The translations under genes were made by a program, and so were the position numbers. From NCBI GenBank assembly GCA_029881995.1, contig JAOULO010000020.1, positions 1 through 52,024 of the forward strand: 52,024 bases of DNA, read 5' to 3'. Of the stretch, positions 8,954-17,373 are shown one piece after another. Position 1 is the stretch's first letter. Every line of letters begins with the position of its first letter. This DNA comes from Gammaproteobacteria bacterium. Its GTDB lineage: Bacteria > Pseudomonadota > Gammaproteobacteria > UBA6429 > Thiohalophilaceae. Below the pieces are notes generated by a model, which was given only the letters and a program-made list of their open reading frames with translations, was not told the DNA's origin and did not search any database.

Positions 8954-9912
8954 GGCACAGCGATACGTTTAATAAGCTCCTTAATGACATGGTCTGGTGT
9001 GATACCTTCCGCCTCGGCCTCGTAACTCAGCAGGATGCGATGACGTAGCACATCATAGGCCATGGTCTGAATGTCTTCCGGACCCACAAAGTCTTTACCT
9101 CGTAGCCAGGCATGAGCACGGGCACAGCGGTCCAGTGAGATCGTTGCACGCGGGCTGGCGCCGTATTGAATCCACTGTTCAAGATCCTGACCGTATTTCC
9201 CTGCATGGCGTGTCGCCATGATTAACTGGATCAAATATTCCTCCAGTGTGTCGGCCATGTAGATGTCCAGCACCTCTTCACGTGCAGCAAAGATCTGTTG
9301 TTGGCTGATCTTGCTTGCCTCAGTCGATGTATCCTGCTGATGGGCCTCATTTCGAGCCAGATGTAAAATACTCTTTTCCGCCTCAGCATCTGGATAGTCG
9401 ATGTTTATATGCATTAAAAAACGATCTAGCTGTGCTTCGGGTAAGGGGTAGGTGCCTTCCTGTTCGATAGGGTTTTGTGTCGCCATGACCATAAAGAGTT
9501 GTGGCAGGGGATAAGTCACCGAGCCAACGGTGATCTGTCTTTCCGCCATGGCTTCCAGTAGTGCCGACTGGACTTTTGCCGGGGCTCGGTTGATCTCGTC
9601 GGATAAGACCAGGTTATGAAACAAAGGCCCTTTCTGGAATTTAAAAGTCCCGTCCTGTGGGCGGTATATCTCGGTACCGGTCAGGTCTGCAGGTAGCAGA
9701 TCGGGGGTAAACTGGACTCGGTGAAAATCACACTCGATGCCATCGCTAAGGACTTTAATGGCACGGGTCTTGGCCAGCCCCGGTGCCCCTTCGACCAGCA
9801 GATGGCCATCGGCCAGCAGGGCGATGAGTAGCCGCTCAACCAGTTGGGGTTGACCGATGACGTACTGATTAATATGGTTTTGAAGTTGTTGTATTGCTTC
9901 CTGATTACTCAT
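8950..9912 (-). CDS. MoxR-family AAA+ ATPase
   Basis: A 320-residue MoxR ATPase, probably a chaperone that remodels the VWA proteins encoded downstream. Visible motifs: Walker A GAPGLAKT (42-49), the family block FTPDLLPADLTGTEIY, Walker B LVLSDEINRAPAKVQ (D105, E106), sensor 1 ATQNP with N147, and the C-terminal lid with GASPRATISLDRCARAHA. It is the first gene of the operon moxR-DUF58-DUF4381-batA-batB/C-batD. The upstream small membrane protein gene lies 81 bases away on the same strand and may be cotranscribed. Confidence 0.92.
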   Translation of the reverse strand: MSNQEAIQQLQNHINQYVIGQPQLVERLLIALLADGHLLVEGAPGLAKTRAIKVLSDGIECDFHRVQFTPDLLPADLTGTEIYRPQDGTFKFQKGPLFHNLVLSDEINRAPAKVQSALLEAMAERQITVGSVTYPLPQLFMVMATQNPIEQEGTYPLPEAQLDRFLMHINIDYPDAEAEKSILHLARNEAHQQDTSTEASKISQQQIFAAREEVLDIYMADTLEEYLIQLIMATRHAGKYGQDLEQWIQYGASPRATISLDRCARAHAWLRGKDFVGPEDIQTMAYDVLRHRILLSYEAEAEGITPDHVIKELIKRIAVP

Positions 9913-9993
9913 GTTGTTGTAATTTCTTTTTAGTACATGATTGACTGATTTGGCTTTATTGACATATTTGCAAGCCGAAAGTTTCCCGAAAAT

Positions 9994-10176
9994 TTATACC
10001 ATGCTGATGAGCAGCATCACAAATAATACAACGCCCAGCAAAGGAATCAAAACGGCCTTCCAGTCACTGCCAGTTGCCTTGGGGGTGTTGGCGATCATGT
10101 GTTTTGCTCGTGGCCAGAGAAAAAGTACCATCATCCCAAGCAGGACGGCGTACATGATTTTCATCCACATTTCCAT
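9994..10176 (-). CDS. Small two-span membrane protein
   Basis: A 60-residue protein with two predicted transmembrane helices (about 4-21, KIMYAVLLGMMVLFLW, and 42-59, AVLIPLLGVVLFVMLLI) joined by a basic loop (PRAKHMIANTPKATGSDW). A good ribosome site (AAGGAG) lies 7 bases before the ATG, which supports a real gene. It sits between the YccA-like gene (after that gene's terminator) and moxR. The family is not recognised; it may be cotranscribed with the MoxR operon. Confidence 0.65.
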   Translation of the reverse strand: MEMWMKIMYAVLLGMMVLFLWPRAKHMIANTPKATGSDWKAVLIPLLGVVLFVMLLISMV

Positions 10177-10194
10177 AAATTACTCCTTACCATG

Positions 10195-10226
10195 AAAAAG
10201 CCCCGGCTGAATGGCCAGGGCTTTTG
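10195..10226 (-). terminator. Intrinsic terminator of the YccA-like gene
   Basis: The sequence AAAAGCCC CGGC TGAATG GCC A GGGCTTTT forms an 8-bp outer stem (AAAAGCCC/GGGCTTTT), one mismatch, a 3-bp inner stem and a 6-base loop. Read on the minus strand it ends in GGGGCTTTTTC. It lies 22 bases past the stop of the minus-strand gene. Confidence 0.75.
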
Positions 10227-10247
10227 ATTAACAGTTAACTATCTAAC

Positions 10248-10919
10248 TTAGTCATCACCACCCAGCGCACCTAACAGGTGAAGCAGGTGAACGAAGATGT
10301 TGTAGATACTCAGGTACAGTGAGACTGTGGCCAGGATATAGTTTGTTTCACCACCGTTGATGATACGACTGGTATCAAACAGGATAAAACCACTCATCAG
10401 CAGGATAACCACGGCAGAGATTGTCAGAGACAGGGCCGGGATATTCATGAAGATATTAGCCACGGCAGCCAGTAATACCACGATAAAGCCAACCATCAAC
10501 ATTCCACCGAGGAAGCTGAAGTCACGCTTGGTAGTCAGGGCATAAGCAGACAGGGCCAGGAAAATAACACCGGTACCACCCAGGGCAGTCATGATCACCT
10601 GTCCACCATTAGACATGGCCAGATAGGTATTCAATATTGGCCCGAGACCAAAGCCCAGTAGACCGGTTATACCGAATACAACAGCAATGCCTGCAGCGGA
10701 ATTAGCTGTCCGAGGGAGGACGAACCAAAGTAATACGATAGAACCACCAAAAGCGACCAGGTTAGCCATGAAACCCATGTTCATTGCCATGGATACACCA
10801 GCCATTACTGCACTGAATAGCAATGTTACGGAGAGTAGTGCATAGGTATTACGTAATACCTTGTTGGTTGCCAAAGCCGATTCTGATGAATGGCTGATTA
10901 CGCGTTCATTCTGGTACAT
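10248..10919 (-). CDS. yccA: Bax inhibitor-1/YccA family membrane protein
   Basis: A 223-residue protein with seven predicted helices, matching the BI-1/YccA/YbhL family. Recognisable parts are NKVLRNTYALLSVTLLFSA at the N-terminus and the conserved C-terminal block FILFDTSRIINGGETNYIL followed by ATVSLYLSIYNIFVHLLHLL. YccA in E. coli is a substrate and modulator of the membrane protease FtsH; others conduct Ca2+ in a pH-dependent manner. The aspartates of the C-terminal pore region are present (FDTSR). It is monocistronic, with its own terminator downstream. Confidence 0.9.
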   Translation of the reverse strand: MYQNERVISHSSESALATNKVLRNTYALLSVTLLFSAVMAGVSMAMNMGFMANLVAFGGSIVLLWFVLPRTANSAAGIAVVFGITGLLGFGLGPILNTYLAMSNGGQVIMTALGGTGVIFLALSAYALTTKRDFSFLGGMLMVGFIVVLLAAVANIFMNIPALSLTISAVVILLMSGFILFDTSRIINGGETNYILATVSLYLSIYNIFVHLLHLLGALGGDD

Positions 10920-11045
10920 GTTTGAAGTCCTCTTGTCTTCTTATGTGTTTTACTACCTTACAGGATACCTTATCCGGGCCTGATATCAACCCTGACAGTT
11001 ATCATGGAATTATGGGCGAAAGGGGCTGGAAACAAGACCCTGCTT

Positions 11046-11062
11046 AGGGTATGCTCCCGTTC
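11046..11062 (+). promoter_or_regulatory. Possible stable-RNA type promoter core
   Basis: GTATGCTCCCG occurs at about 11048 upstream of the tRNA-Ser region and again at about 11442 upstream of the RpfC-like gene. TATGCT followed by a GC-rich discriminator resembles stringently controlled -10 regions. No good -35 hexamer is seen for either copy, so this is tentative. Confidence 0.25.
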
Positions 11063-11124
11063 CTTCAGCATTCGCACCCCCATTAGATGGGTACAGATGC
11101 AGAAAGTTTCAAGTAAATCAATTC

Positions 11125-11225
11125 GGAGAGCTGGCTGAGTGGGTGAGCGCCGGGTTTAGGAGGCGCGAACGCGAGACAGGACGTCGAGCTGGGTGAGCCA
11201 CATGGATGTATAGTAGCAACGTCCT
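11125..11225 (+). pseudogene. Partial tRNA-Ser copy / structured remnant
   Basis: The first 18 bases (GGAGAGCTGGCTGAGTGG) and one preceding C are identical to the 5' end of the tRNA-Ser gene 119 bases downstream, including the acceptor 5' strand and a D-arm that can still close (GCT…AGC). After that the sequence diverges: there is no anticodon loop of 7 bases, no T-arm and no 3' acceptor strand. A third partial match (GAGCTGGGTGAG, 11186-11197) lies inside a perfect 7-bp inverted repeat, AGGACGT (11178-11184) and ACGTCCT (11219-11225). It is probably a decayed duplication, though a structured RNA is possible. Confidence 0.5.
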
Positions 11226-11243
11226 AGATTTGAAACACATACC

Positions 11244-11331
11244 GGAGAGCTGGCTGAGTGGTCGAAAGCGGCGGTCTTGAAAACCGTTGAGGGTTAAACC
11301 TCCGGGGGTTCGAATCCCTCGCTCTCCGCCA
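11244..11331 (+). tRNA. tRNA-Ser(UGA)
   Basis: An 88-nt gene with encoded CCA. The acceptor stem GGAGAGC/GCTCTCC is perfect, the D-arm is GCTGAGTGGTCGAAAGC, the anticodon arm CGGTCTTGAAAACCG carries TGA, the long variable arm (GAGGGTTAAACCTC) is that of a class II tRNA, and the T-arm contains GGTTCGAATCC. The discriminator is G as in tRNA-Ser. Confidence 0.95.
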
Positions 11332-11638
11332 TCTTCATTCACTTTATCCATCCCATATTATTAGCCATTTAATCTCTGTGGTTAAAAAAGATGCAATTTT
11401 AATTTAATCTGACTATCATCACATTTTCGAGCATTTAGTCGTATGCTCCCGGGGGATTCATAAACACAACTCAGGGTAGGGCTAAATGACTGTATTGATA
11501 TTCAACTTTCAATGTTTACCAATACGAATCACTAAAGTTCCTAATTGTTTTAATTATCTTCATTTTATCTTTTATTGTTGTTAAACAAATTGTTGTTTAG
11601 TTACTTATCAGGATGACGAAGGGAAAATAATTTTAAAA
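11332..11638. other. Leader region of the RpfC-like gene
   Basis: 307 AT-rich bases between tRNA-Ser and the hybrid kinase. It contains the repeated GTATGCTCCCG element near 11442. A 31-codon frame starting ATGACTGTATTG near 11485 has no ribosome site and is not called as a gene. No clear terminator for the tRNA is seen. Confidence 0.3.
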
Positions 11639-14188
11639 ATGGAACAATCCAGCTCATATCGGGAATTCGCACTTAATTGGTTTAAAAAAATTAATGATCG
11701 TTTTGGAAAAAATGATCTTGAGCAATTTCTTGTTAGGTTTGTCGTTGCTTCGATTATTCTTATTTACTCGGCATTTGGAGAGCATGGTAACGACATAAAT
11801 CTTTATGTGATTTCATTGTCCATTGGTCAGCTTTATGCATTTGGCTATTTCAGTTTATTGTTAATCGCATGTTACTCCATTGTCTCATTTGATGTAGATC
11901 GTCGAATTGTTCGGCTTGCAATGATGGTTGTGGATACGGTTTTGTTTTCAACTGCGATGAGTGCAATTCCTGATTCATCTGCACCATTATTTTTTGTGTA
12001 TTTGCTCATTATTCTGGGTTTTGGTTTCAGATTCGGTAATGGGTATTTATTTGCTGCCATGACATTAAGTATGGTTGGGTTTTCAACAGTTATTTTCAGT
12101 AGTGAGTATTGGCTGTCGAATAGTGAGTTTGGTTTTGGATACATGTTTGTAATGCTGATTGTATCTGTTTATGTCTCCCTTTTTATACGAAGACTTAATC
12201 GAGCAAAATTAAAAATGGAAGAGGCCGTTAAGAAAGCAGACGAGGCAAATGAGGCTAAATCTAAATTTCTTGCAAATATGAGCCATGAATTAAGAACACC
12301 ATTAAATGGTGTGATAACAGTCAGTGATCTTTTGTCTGAAACTGCAATGTCGGCTGAACAAAAAGAATATACGGATACAATTCAAACATCATCGCGGGCC
12401 TTGCTGGAGTTAATAAACGATGTGCTGGACTTTTCAAAAATAGAATCGGATAAAGTTATTCTAGATAACATATGTTTTGATTTGTATGCCTGCGTTGGTG
12501 ACGTGGTTAGAATCATAAAACCAATAGCTGACAATAAAAGTATTTCTGTTTATAACAACATAGCAAATGGGACTCCACGTTATATGTATGGTGATCCAGT
12601 TCGTTTGAAACAGGTGCTTATCAATCTTGCAAATAATGCTGTTAAATTTACTGAGCATGGACATGTAAGTTTACATACATATTTCTCCAAACATGAAGAT
12701 GGGAAAGTTGATTTGTATTTTGATGTGATAGACACAGGCATTGGTATAGCACTCGAAGCACAGAAAAGAATCTTTGATCGTTTTGTTCAGGAGGATGACT
12801 CAACAACCCGTCGTTTTGGTGGTTCTGGACTTGGTATTAGCATTGCCAAACAACTGGTTGAACTTATGGGAGGAGATATTGGAGTCAGCAGTGATGCTGG
12901 CAAGGGTTCCAGATTTTATTTCAATATTGAAGTTGAGGTGGCATCACCGGTGGAATATGAGTCACTTGAGACTGATGTTGTCATCATTTCCAAAAATCAA
13001 AAACTAGTAGAAAGTTGGAAGAAGCTTTTATCTGGATGGAATTATAGCAGCCTTGTTAGAACTGGGATAAAAGAAGTTATTGATATTTTACGCGTTTGGC
13101 AGCACAGCAAACAAAATTGCACAATTTTGATTGATGAAGATGTATTGCAGGTCTCTCCCGTCAGGGCCGCTCAACTTCTAAAGTCATCAGGTATAAAAAA
13201 TTTATCTCTAATGATCTCTACTGTTAACCCAATGCAGATTAGTAATCCTGGTGTTCGGATGTACTATGATCAAATTCTTGATACACCTGTCGATAGTCGG
13301 CAGTTATATAATGCATTAATGGGTGATCCGGACTACTCCAAGGATGATGATGTTATACCTTTCGCTTCACATCTTGACCATCGTAATACAAAAAACAGCA
13401 AGCCTTTACATATCCTGGTTGCAGAAGACCAACCAACAAATCAATTTGTGCTTAGACGGATTTTAGAAAGCAAAGGTCATACTGTGATTATTGTTGACGA
13501 TGGCCAGCAAGCCCTGGATGTGCTGGGTGTTGAACGATTTGATATGGCAATCCTTGATCTTAATATGCCTCATGTGAGTGGCCTTGAAGTTATTAAAATG
13601 TATAAGTATATGAGGCCTAATCACGGAATGCCTTTTGCTGTGGTTACAGCAAATTCAAGTGAAGAGATATTAAGTGAATGTCGAGAAGTAGCCGAAGCAG
13701 TTCTTGTTAAGCCAATTGAAAAGCAACAGTTGCTGAATGTGATAAACAAGATTACAACAAGTAAAGCTGCAATTAGCGGCTATAATAAGTCAAATGTTCC
13801 AACCTTTGATCATTTACCAATTATGGATACCGGCTCGTTGGATGACATGCTGGGTTCTGGCTGTGATGACGACTTTTTATCCGAGTTGTTTGAAGTATTT
13901 AATAAAGATGCCAGTCGACTGATAACAGAGCTTGCAGCTTATCTGCAGAATAAGGCTTTATTGCCAAAGGCCAAACAATGTATGCATGCCTTAAAGGGAA
14001 TATCTAATAATGTATCCGCTCTTCAATTAGCAGGAATTGCTAAATACTGTGAAGATGAAATCCAAACAAATCCCAAGATCATCCAACAGGCAGACAAACT
14101 AATGTTGAAATTGAATAGCAGCCTAATGGCTACACGAGAAGCCATGAAAACATACCTGTCATCTAAAAATTTACAGGTATTGGATTAA
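11639..14188 (+). CDS. rpfC: RpfC-like DSF-sensing hybrid histidine kinase
   Basis: An 849-residue sensor kinase with the RpfC architecture. Residues ~32-185 form about five membrane helices and include the stretch [14 protein letters not shown]…FSSEYW, which parallels the RpfC sensor of Xanthomonas. A short coiled linker ([16 protein letters not shown]) leads to HisKA with H216 ([11 protein letters not shown]), then HATPase with N box [12 protein letters not shown] and GSGLGISI. A receiver follows with acceptor D640 (ILDLNMP) and a C-terminal Hpt domain with H783 (MHALKG). In Xanthomonas RpfC detects the cis-unsaturated fatty acid DSF, phosphorylates RpfG and restrains RpfF. The gene converges on rpfF with a 4-base overlap of stop codons. 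No rpfG (HD-GYP) is next to it. Confidence 0.85.
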   Translation: MEQSSSYREFALNWFKKINDRFGKNDLEQFLVRFVVASIILIYSAFGEHGNDINLYVISLSIGQLYAFGYFSLLLIACYSIVSFDVDRRIVRLAMMVVDTVLFSTAMSAIPDSSAPLFFVYLLIILGFGFRFGNGYLFAAMTLSMVGFSTVIFSSEYWLSNSEFGFGYMFVMLIVSVYVSLFIRRLNRAKLKMEEAVKKADEANEAKSKFLANMSHELRTPLNGVITVSDLLSETAMSAEQKEYTDTIQTSSRALLELINDVLDFSKIESDKVILDNICFDLYACVGDVVRIIKPIADNKSISVYNNIANGTPRYMYGDPVRLKQVLINLANNAVKFTEHGHVSLHTYFSKHEDGKVDLYFDVIDTGIGIALEAQKRIFDRFVQEDDSTTRRFGGSGLGISIAKQLVELMGGDIGVSSDAGKGSRFYFNIEVEVASPVEYESLETDVVIISKNQKLVESWKKLLSGWNYSSLVRTGIKEVIDILRVWQHSKQNCTILIDEDVLQVSPVRAAQLLKSSGIKNLSLMISTVNPMQISNPGVRMYYDQILDTPVDSRQLYNALMGDPDYSKDDDVIPFASHLDHRNTKNSKPLHILVAEDQPTNQFVLRRILESKGHTVIIVDDGQQALDVLGVERFDMAILDLNMPHVSGLEVIKMYKYMRPNHGMPFAVVTANSSEEILSECREVAEAVLVKPIEKQQLLNVINKITTSKAAISGYNKSNVPTFDHLPIMDTGSLDDMLGSGCDDDFLSELFEVFNKDASRLITELAAYLQNKALLPKAKQCMHALKGISNNVSALQLAGIAKYCEDEIQTNPKIIQQADKLMLKLNSSLMATREAMKTYLSSKNLQVLD

Positions 14189-15018
14189 TGATTTAACAGA
14201 CTATTTTGTGAAGCTGCCAGTCGTTCCATAAGTGCCAGATCTTTTTCTGACAATCTAAGAACGGTATTAACCCAAAGTTCACCTATTCTTAAAAGCTCAT
14301 TATAATCAACAGGGTTGGCGGCCTGAAAAATCTGTTTTAATGCATCATAACTATTACTGTAGCGGTTATAGTTAGCAATATGATCATTTACCGCTTTTAC
14401 ACCTTCTCCTGCAGGTACGAGTTTATCTACAATTCCCATATCATACAGTTCTTTGGCAGTATATGTACGTGCGCTCCGTATTATTTTCTGAGCCATGGAA
14501 GGGTTGATTTTTCTGCTTAAATAACTATAGGCACCCATGCCTGGGAAGGAGTTAAACAATCTATCAGGAAAACCAAATGTGGCACATTCTTCTGCAATGA
14601 TCGTATCACAGGCTAAAGCCGTCTCAAAACCACCGCCAAATGCTGTTCCCTGGACTAATGCAATTCCTTCACATGCAGGCATGATACTTAAGCCATATAT
14701 CGCATCAATACACTGTTTCATATATTGATATAAAGATTTTCGGTTTTGTTGCAAAATTAGGTTTTTAAAAAGGACTAAATCTCCACCTAAGCTAAACACA
14801 GACTGATTTTCAGAGGAAATAACAAAAAAGTTATGGTTATGGTTGTTGGTAAAGTTATCTTGAGAAATAGATAGTTCATCCAGTAGCGCCTGAGTAAAAC
14901 AGGCTTGTTGTCTATTTTTAAATGCGCACCAGGTTACATTATTAACATCATCTAATGTAATTGTGAGTTGACTGTATTCACTCACGGGCTCGTTAATTAC
15001 ATTATGTTGAGTAATCAT
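14185..15018 (-). CDS. rpfF: RpfF-like DSF synthase (crotonase superfamily)
   Basis: A 277-residue enoyl-CoA hydratase-fold enzyme with clear RpfF signatures: SLGGDLVLF (76-84), IALVQGTAFGGGFETALAC (119-137), TIIAEE, FPDRLFNSFPGMGAYS (150-165), AQKI and MGIVDKLVPAGEGV. RpfF dehydrates 3-hydroxyacyl-ACP and cleaves acyl-ACP to give cis-2-unsaturated fatty acid signals. By alignment from memory, catalytic Glu141 of Xanthomonas corresponds to E132 here, but Glu161 corresponds to D152, a conservative change. AGGGGATAAAA precedes the ATG. A Fur-box-like site lies about 50 bases upstream. The gene follows the ACP-ketosynthase pair on the same strand. Confidence 0.87.
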   Translation of the reverse strand: MITQHNVINEPVSEYSQLTITLDDVNNVTWCAFKNRQQACFTQALLDELSISQDNFTNNHNHNFFVISSENQSVFSLGGDLVLFKNLILQQNRKSLYQYMKQCIDAIYGLSIMPACEGIALVQGTAFGGGFETALACDTIIAEECATFGFPDRLFNSFPGMGAYSYLSRKINPSMAQKIIRSARTYTAKELYDMGIVDKLVPAGEGVKAVNDHIANYNRYSNSYDALKQIFQAANPVDYNELLRIGELWVNTVLRLSEKDLALMERLAASQNSLLNH

Positions 15019-15064
15019 TTTTATCCCCTATTTTAATATAAGTATGATATTACAAACACACCAG

Positions 15065-15079
15065 TGGGAATGATTATCA
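15065..15079 (-). promoter_or_regulatory. Fur-box-like site upstream of rpfF
   Basis: On the minus strand TGATAATCATTCCCA matches the 7-1-7 Fur consensus (TGATAAT-C-ATTATCA) at 13 of 15 positions. It lies 47-61 bases before the rpfF ATG in the only non-coding gap between the ketosynthase and rpfF, so it could tie signal synthesis to iron. A single unaided match; chance cannot be excluded. Confidence 0.4.
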
Positions 15080-15107
15080 ATATTTGTTAGCGAAGATTCA
15101 AATCAAA

Positions 15108-16328
15108 TTATGAATAACATGTCACAGCGATCACTGCATTTAATCCACCAAATGCAAAATTGTGTGAAATTGCAGACTTAATTTTTTTATGCCTTGATTT
15201 GTTGGGGACATAATCAAGATCACAGCTTTCATCATTGCCTGTAAAATTTATAGTAGGAGGAATACATTCATTTGTCATGGCCAGAATTGTGGCTATAAGT
15301 TCTAATGAACCAGCGGCACCAAGTGTATGGCCATGCATAGATTTAGTAGAGGATATTAATAACTGGTCAGCATGCTCGCCAAAGACATCATGTATTATTT
15401 TTGTTTCTGCCTGATCGTTTATAATTGTTCCCGTCCCATGTGCATTTATATAGTCAATGTCTTCTGTTCTAAGACTAGCGTCAGACAGAGCTTCTCGGAC
15501 AGCACGAGCAGCACCTTCAGGTGAGACCTTCATGATGTCATAGGCGTCAGTCGAGAAACCATAGCCACTTAAGCGACAGTATATTTTTGCCCCGCGCTTT
15601 AGGGCATGTTGTTCTTCTTCAAGCACAACTATCCCTGAGCCTTCACCTAATACCAGACCCTGTCTATCTTTTGAGAATGGACGACAGGTAACAGGATCAA
15701 GAATTCGTAAGGCTTCCCATGCCTTGAAAAAAGGGACTGATAAAGGTGTTTCTGTTCCACCAGCAAGCATTATGTCAGCCCTGTTTTGCCTGATGAGTTC
15801 CATGGCCTGTCCGAAGGCATGATTTGATGATGCGCATGCAGTGTTAACTATCCAGCTGGGACCAGTTATACCGTATTTAATAGAAATGTTGCTTATAGAT
15901 GAATTATGAAGCCCTTTAGGAAGCGTGTAAGGGGGGATGGATTTGTTATGTTTGTAGTATTGTTCAAGAATTTCATCTGTGGATTCTCTTGAAGCCACGC
16001 CAGTACCAATGATGATTCCTGTACGACTGCCTGTGTCAGGTGTGAAGTTTATCCCTGCATGTTGAACAGCTTCATCTGCTGCGATAATGGCAAATTGACA
16101 GTTAGGATCCAATATTCGAATTGATTTTGCATCGAAATACTTCTTTGGATCGTAATCTTTGACCTCAGCAACGGGGGCGTCACCTAATTTCTGGCGAGAT
16201 GGATATGTGGTTTTGGAGATACCAGTTTGTCCAGCTTTGAGTTTGTCCCAAAACTGGCTTGAGTTATGGCCAAGAGCAGAAATGCAACCAAATCCAGTTA
16301 CTACAACTGAACGGGCTGTTGTGGCCAT
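15108..16328 (-). CDS. Beta-ketoacyl-ACP synthase (FabF-like), dedicated to the DSF locus
   Basis: A 406-residue condensing enzyme of the KAS I/II type. All catalytic residues are present: C165 in NTACASS, H297 in NAHGTGT, K329 and H334 in SSTKSMHGHTLGAAG. The His in KSMHGH replaces the usual Thr of housekeeping FabF and is seen in specialised synthases. It would elongate acyl chains with malonyl-ACP. The ATG overlaps the ACP stop codon (TAATG), so the two are made together. Its place directly before rpfF suggests that it supplies a particular 3-hydroxyacyl-ACP or extends a precursor for the signal. It is unlikely to be the housekeeping fabF, which normally sits with fabD-fabG-acpP. Confidence 0.85.
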   Translation of the reverse strand: MATTARSVVVTGFGCISALGHNSSQFWDKLKAGQTGISKTTYPSRQKLGDAPVAEVKDYDPKKYFDAKSIRILDPNCQFAIIAADEAVQHAGINFTPDTGSRTGIIIGTGVASRESTDEILEQYYKHNKSIPPYTLPKGLHNSSISNISIKYGITGPSWIVNTACASSNHAFGQAMELIRQNRADIMLAGGTETPLSVPFFKAWEALRILDPVTCRPFSKDRQGLVLGEGSGIVVLEEEQHALKRGAKIYCRLSGYGFSTDAYDIMKVSPEGAARAVREALSDASLRTEDIDYINAHGTGTIINDQAETKIIHDVFGEHADQLLISSTKSMHGHTLGAAGSLELIATILAMTNECIPPTINFTGNDESCDLDYVPNKSRHKKIKSAISHNFAFGGLNAVIAVTCYS

Positions 16329-16582
16329 TAGCTGGTCTCTAACTCATTCATGAGTAGATGGAGGTTATCAATGAGTTCCTTTACAGTTTTGATGTTGTAG
16401 ATTTCATCATCAGGAAGCTTGATATCCAGCTCTTCCTCCAGCTCAAAGGCAATTGTGACAACATCTAGAGAACTGATATTGAGGTCTTCGAAGCTACTCT
16501 GCAGGGTGATGTCACTGGCAGGTAATTCACATACCTGTGAGATAACACCTATAACCGTATCTGAAAGTGAATTGGTCGTCAT
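16328..16582 (-). CDS. Acyl carrier protein, dedicated to the DSF locus
   Basis: An 84-residue acyl carrier protein. The four-helix pattern is readable, with the phosphopantetheine serine S38 in the motif NISSLDVV (the usual DSLD is SSLD here) followed by the acidic helix AFELEEELDIKLPDDEI. It differs enough from housekeeping AcpP to be a specialised carrier. It is first in the operon ACP-ketosynthase-(rpfF). Its holo form should carry the intermediates handled by the neighbouring synthase and possibly by RpfF. Confidence 0.88.
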   Translation of the reverse strand: MTTNSLSDTVIGVISQVCELPASDITLQSSFEDLNISSLDVVTIAFELEEELDIKLPDDEIYNIKTVKELIDNLHLLMNELETS

Positions 16583-16626
16583 GTTTTGTTGTCATTATTA
16601 TGTTGAGGTGGTTATTAATCCGGATT

Positions 16627-16643
16627 TTTGACTAAAAGTCAAA
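16627..16643 (-). promoter_or_regulatory. Palindrome overlapping a likely promoter of the ACP operon
   Basis: TTTGACTAAAAGTCAAA is a perfect 7-3-7 palindrome. On the minus strand it contains TTGACT, a good -35 hexamer, with TTAATA about 18 bases further on. It lies 45-61 bases before the ACP ATG. It could be the operator of a repressor acting on the DSF locus; the regulator is not identified. Confidence 0.4.
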
Positions 16644-16752
16644 GGGAATAAGTCCATAATTTAATTCGATATTATTAATAAGTATTGTATTAAATAATTA
16701 AATTGAGAATACCTTCACAAATACAGCTATCTCTGAATCCTATACTTTTGGG

Positions 16753-17334
16753 ATGATTTGGAAAATTAGACATTTGATTTCAGGTTTACGCTATCGTTCA
16801 TCTCTCACCGGGCTTTGGTCAGGGTTCCGGTTTTACTGGATGAGTGGTGATCGTAGCAACCTTATGTTCGGTTTGGTTCTTGGAGGTCTTTTCCTGTCAC
16901 TAGGATGGCTGATCACCCAGACAATACTGAATCAGCAGCAATCAGAAGAATTACGCTGCCTGACCAAGAACATATATCACGAAGCCCGTGGAGAGCCTGA
17001 CGAGGGAAAATACGCTGTGGCAAGTGTGACCCTGAACCGGGTGGCCTCAAAGCATTACCCGGGTACTATTTGTAAAGTGGTCTATCAAAAGCGCTGGGAT
17101 TATCTACGGAAGCGATATGTCGGTGCTTTCTCATGGACGGAGCTGGATGAACTTGTTTCTACGGATAGCGAATCCTGGAAAAAAGCGGCCAGAATTGCCA
17201 AGGAGGTTTACCACAATCCGGAAGCCCAGAATCTGAAGCAGGCGCTTTTTTATCATGCCCGTCATATCCGGCCCAGTTGGGCACGCAAGAAGACCAGTGT
17301 GGCGAAAATTGGGCGTCACATTTTCTACAATTAG
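16753..17334 (+). CDS. SleB-like cell wall hydrolase (Hydrolase_2)
   Basis: A 193-residue protein with one membrane helix (about 37-55, LMFGLVLGGLFLSLGWLI) and a C-terminal SleB/CwlJ-type domain: CLTKNIYHEARGEPDEGKYA (Glu of YHEARGE is the catalytic candidate), VASVTLNRVASKHYPGTICKVVYQ, and FYHARHIRPSW. Family members are lytic transglycosylases or amidases acting on peptidoglycan. The first ATG lies only 6 bases after a TATACT box, so translation may instead start at M30 (16840). It is divergent from the DSF operon. Confidence 0.8.
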   Translation: MIWKIRHLISGLRYRSSLTGLWSGFRFYWMSGDRSNLMFGLVLGGLFLSLGWLITQTILNQQQSEELRCLTKNIYHEARGEPDEGKYAVASVTLNRVASKHYPGTICKVVYQKRWDYLRKRYVGAFSWTELDELVSTDSESWKKAARIAKEVYHNPEAQNLKQALFYHARHIRPSWARKKTSVAKIGRHIFYN

Positions 17335-17373
17335 GCCTATTTAACCAATCTGTTCATAATCTGGGCATTTCTA

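Noticed and set aside
11118-11351. 77-codon minus-strand frame across the tRNA-Ser gene
   Set aside because: It is a shadow of the tRNA and its partial copy; such translated tRNA antisense frames are a common artefact.
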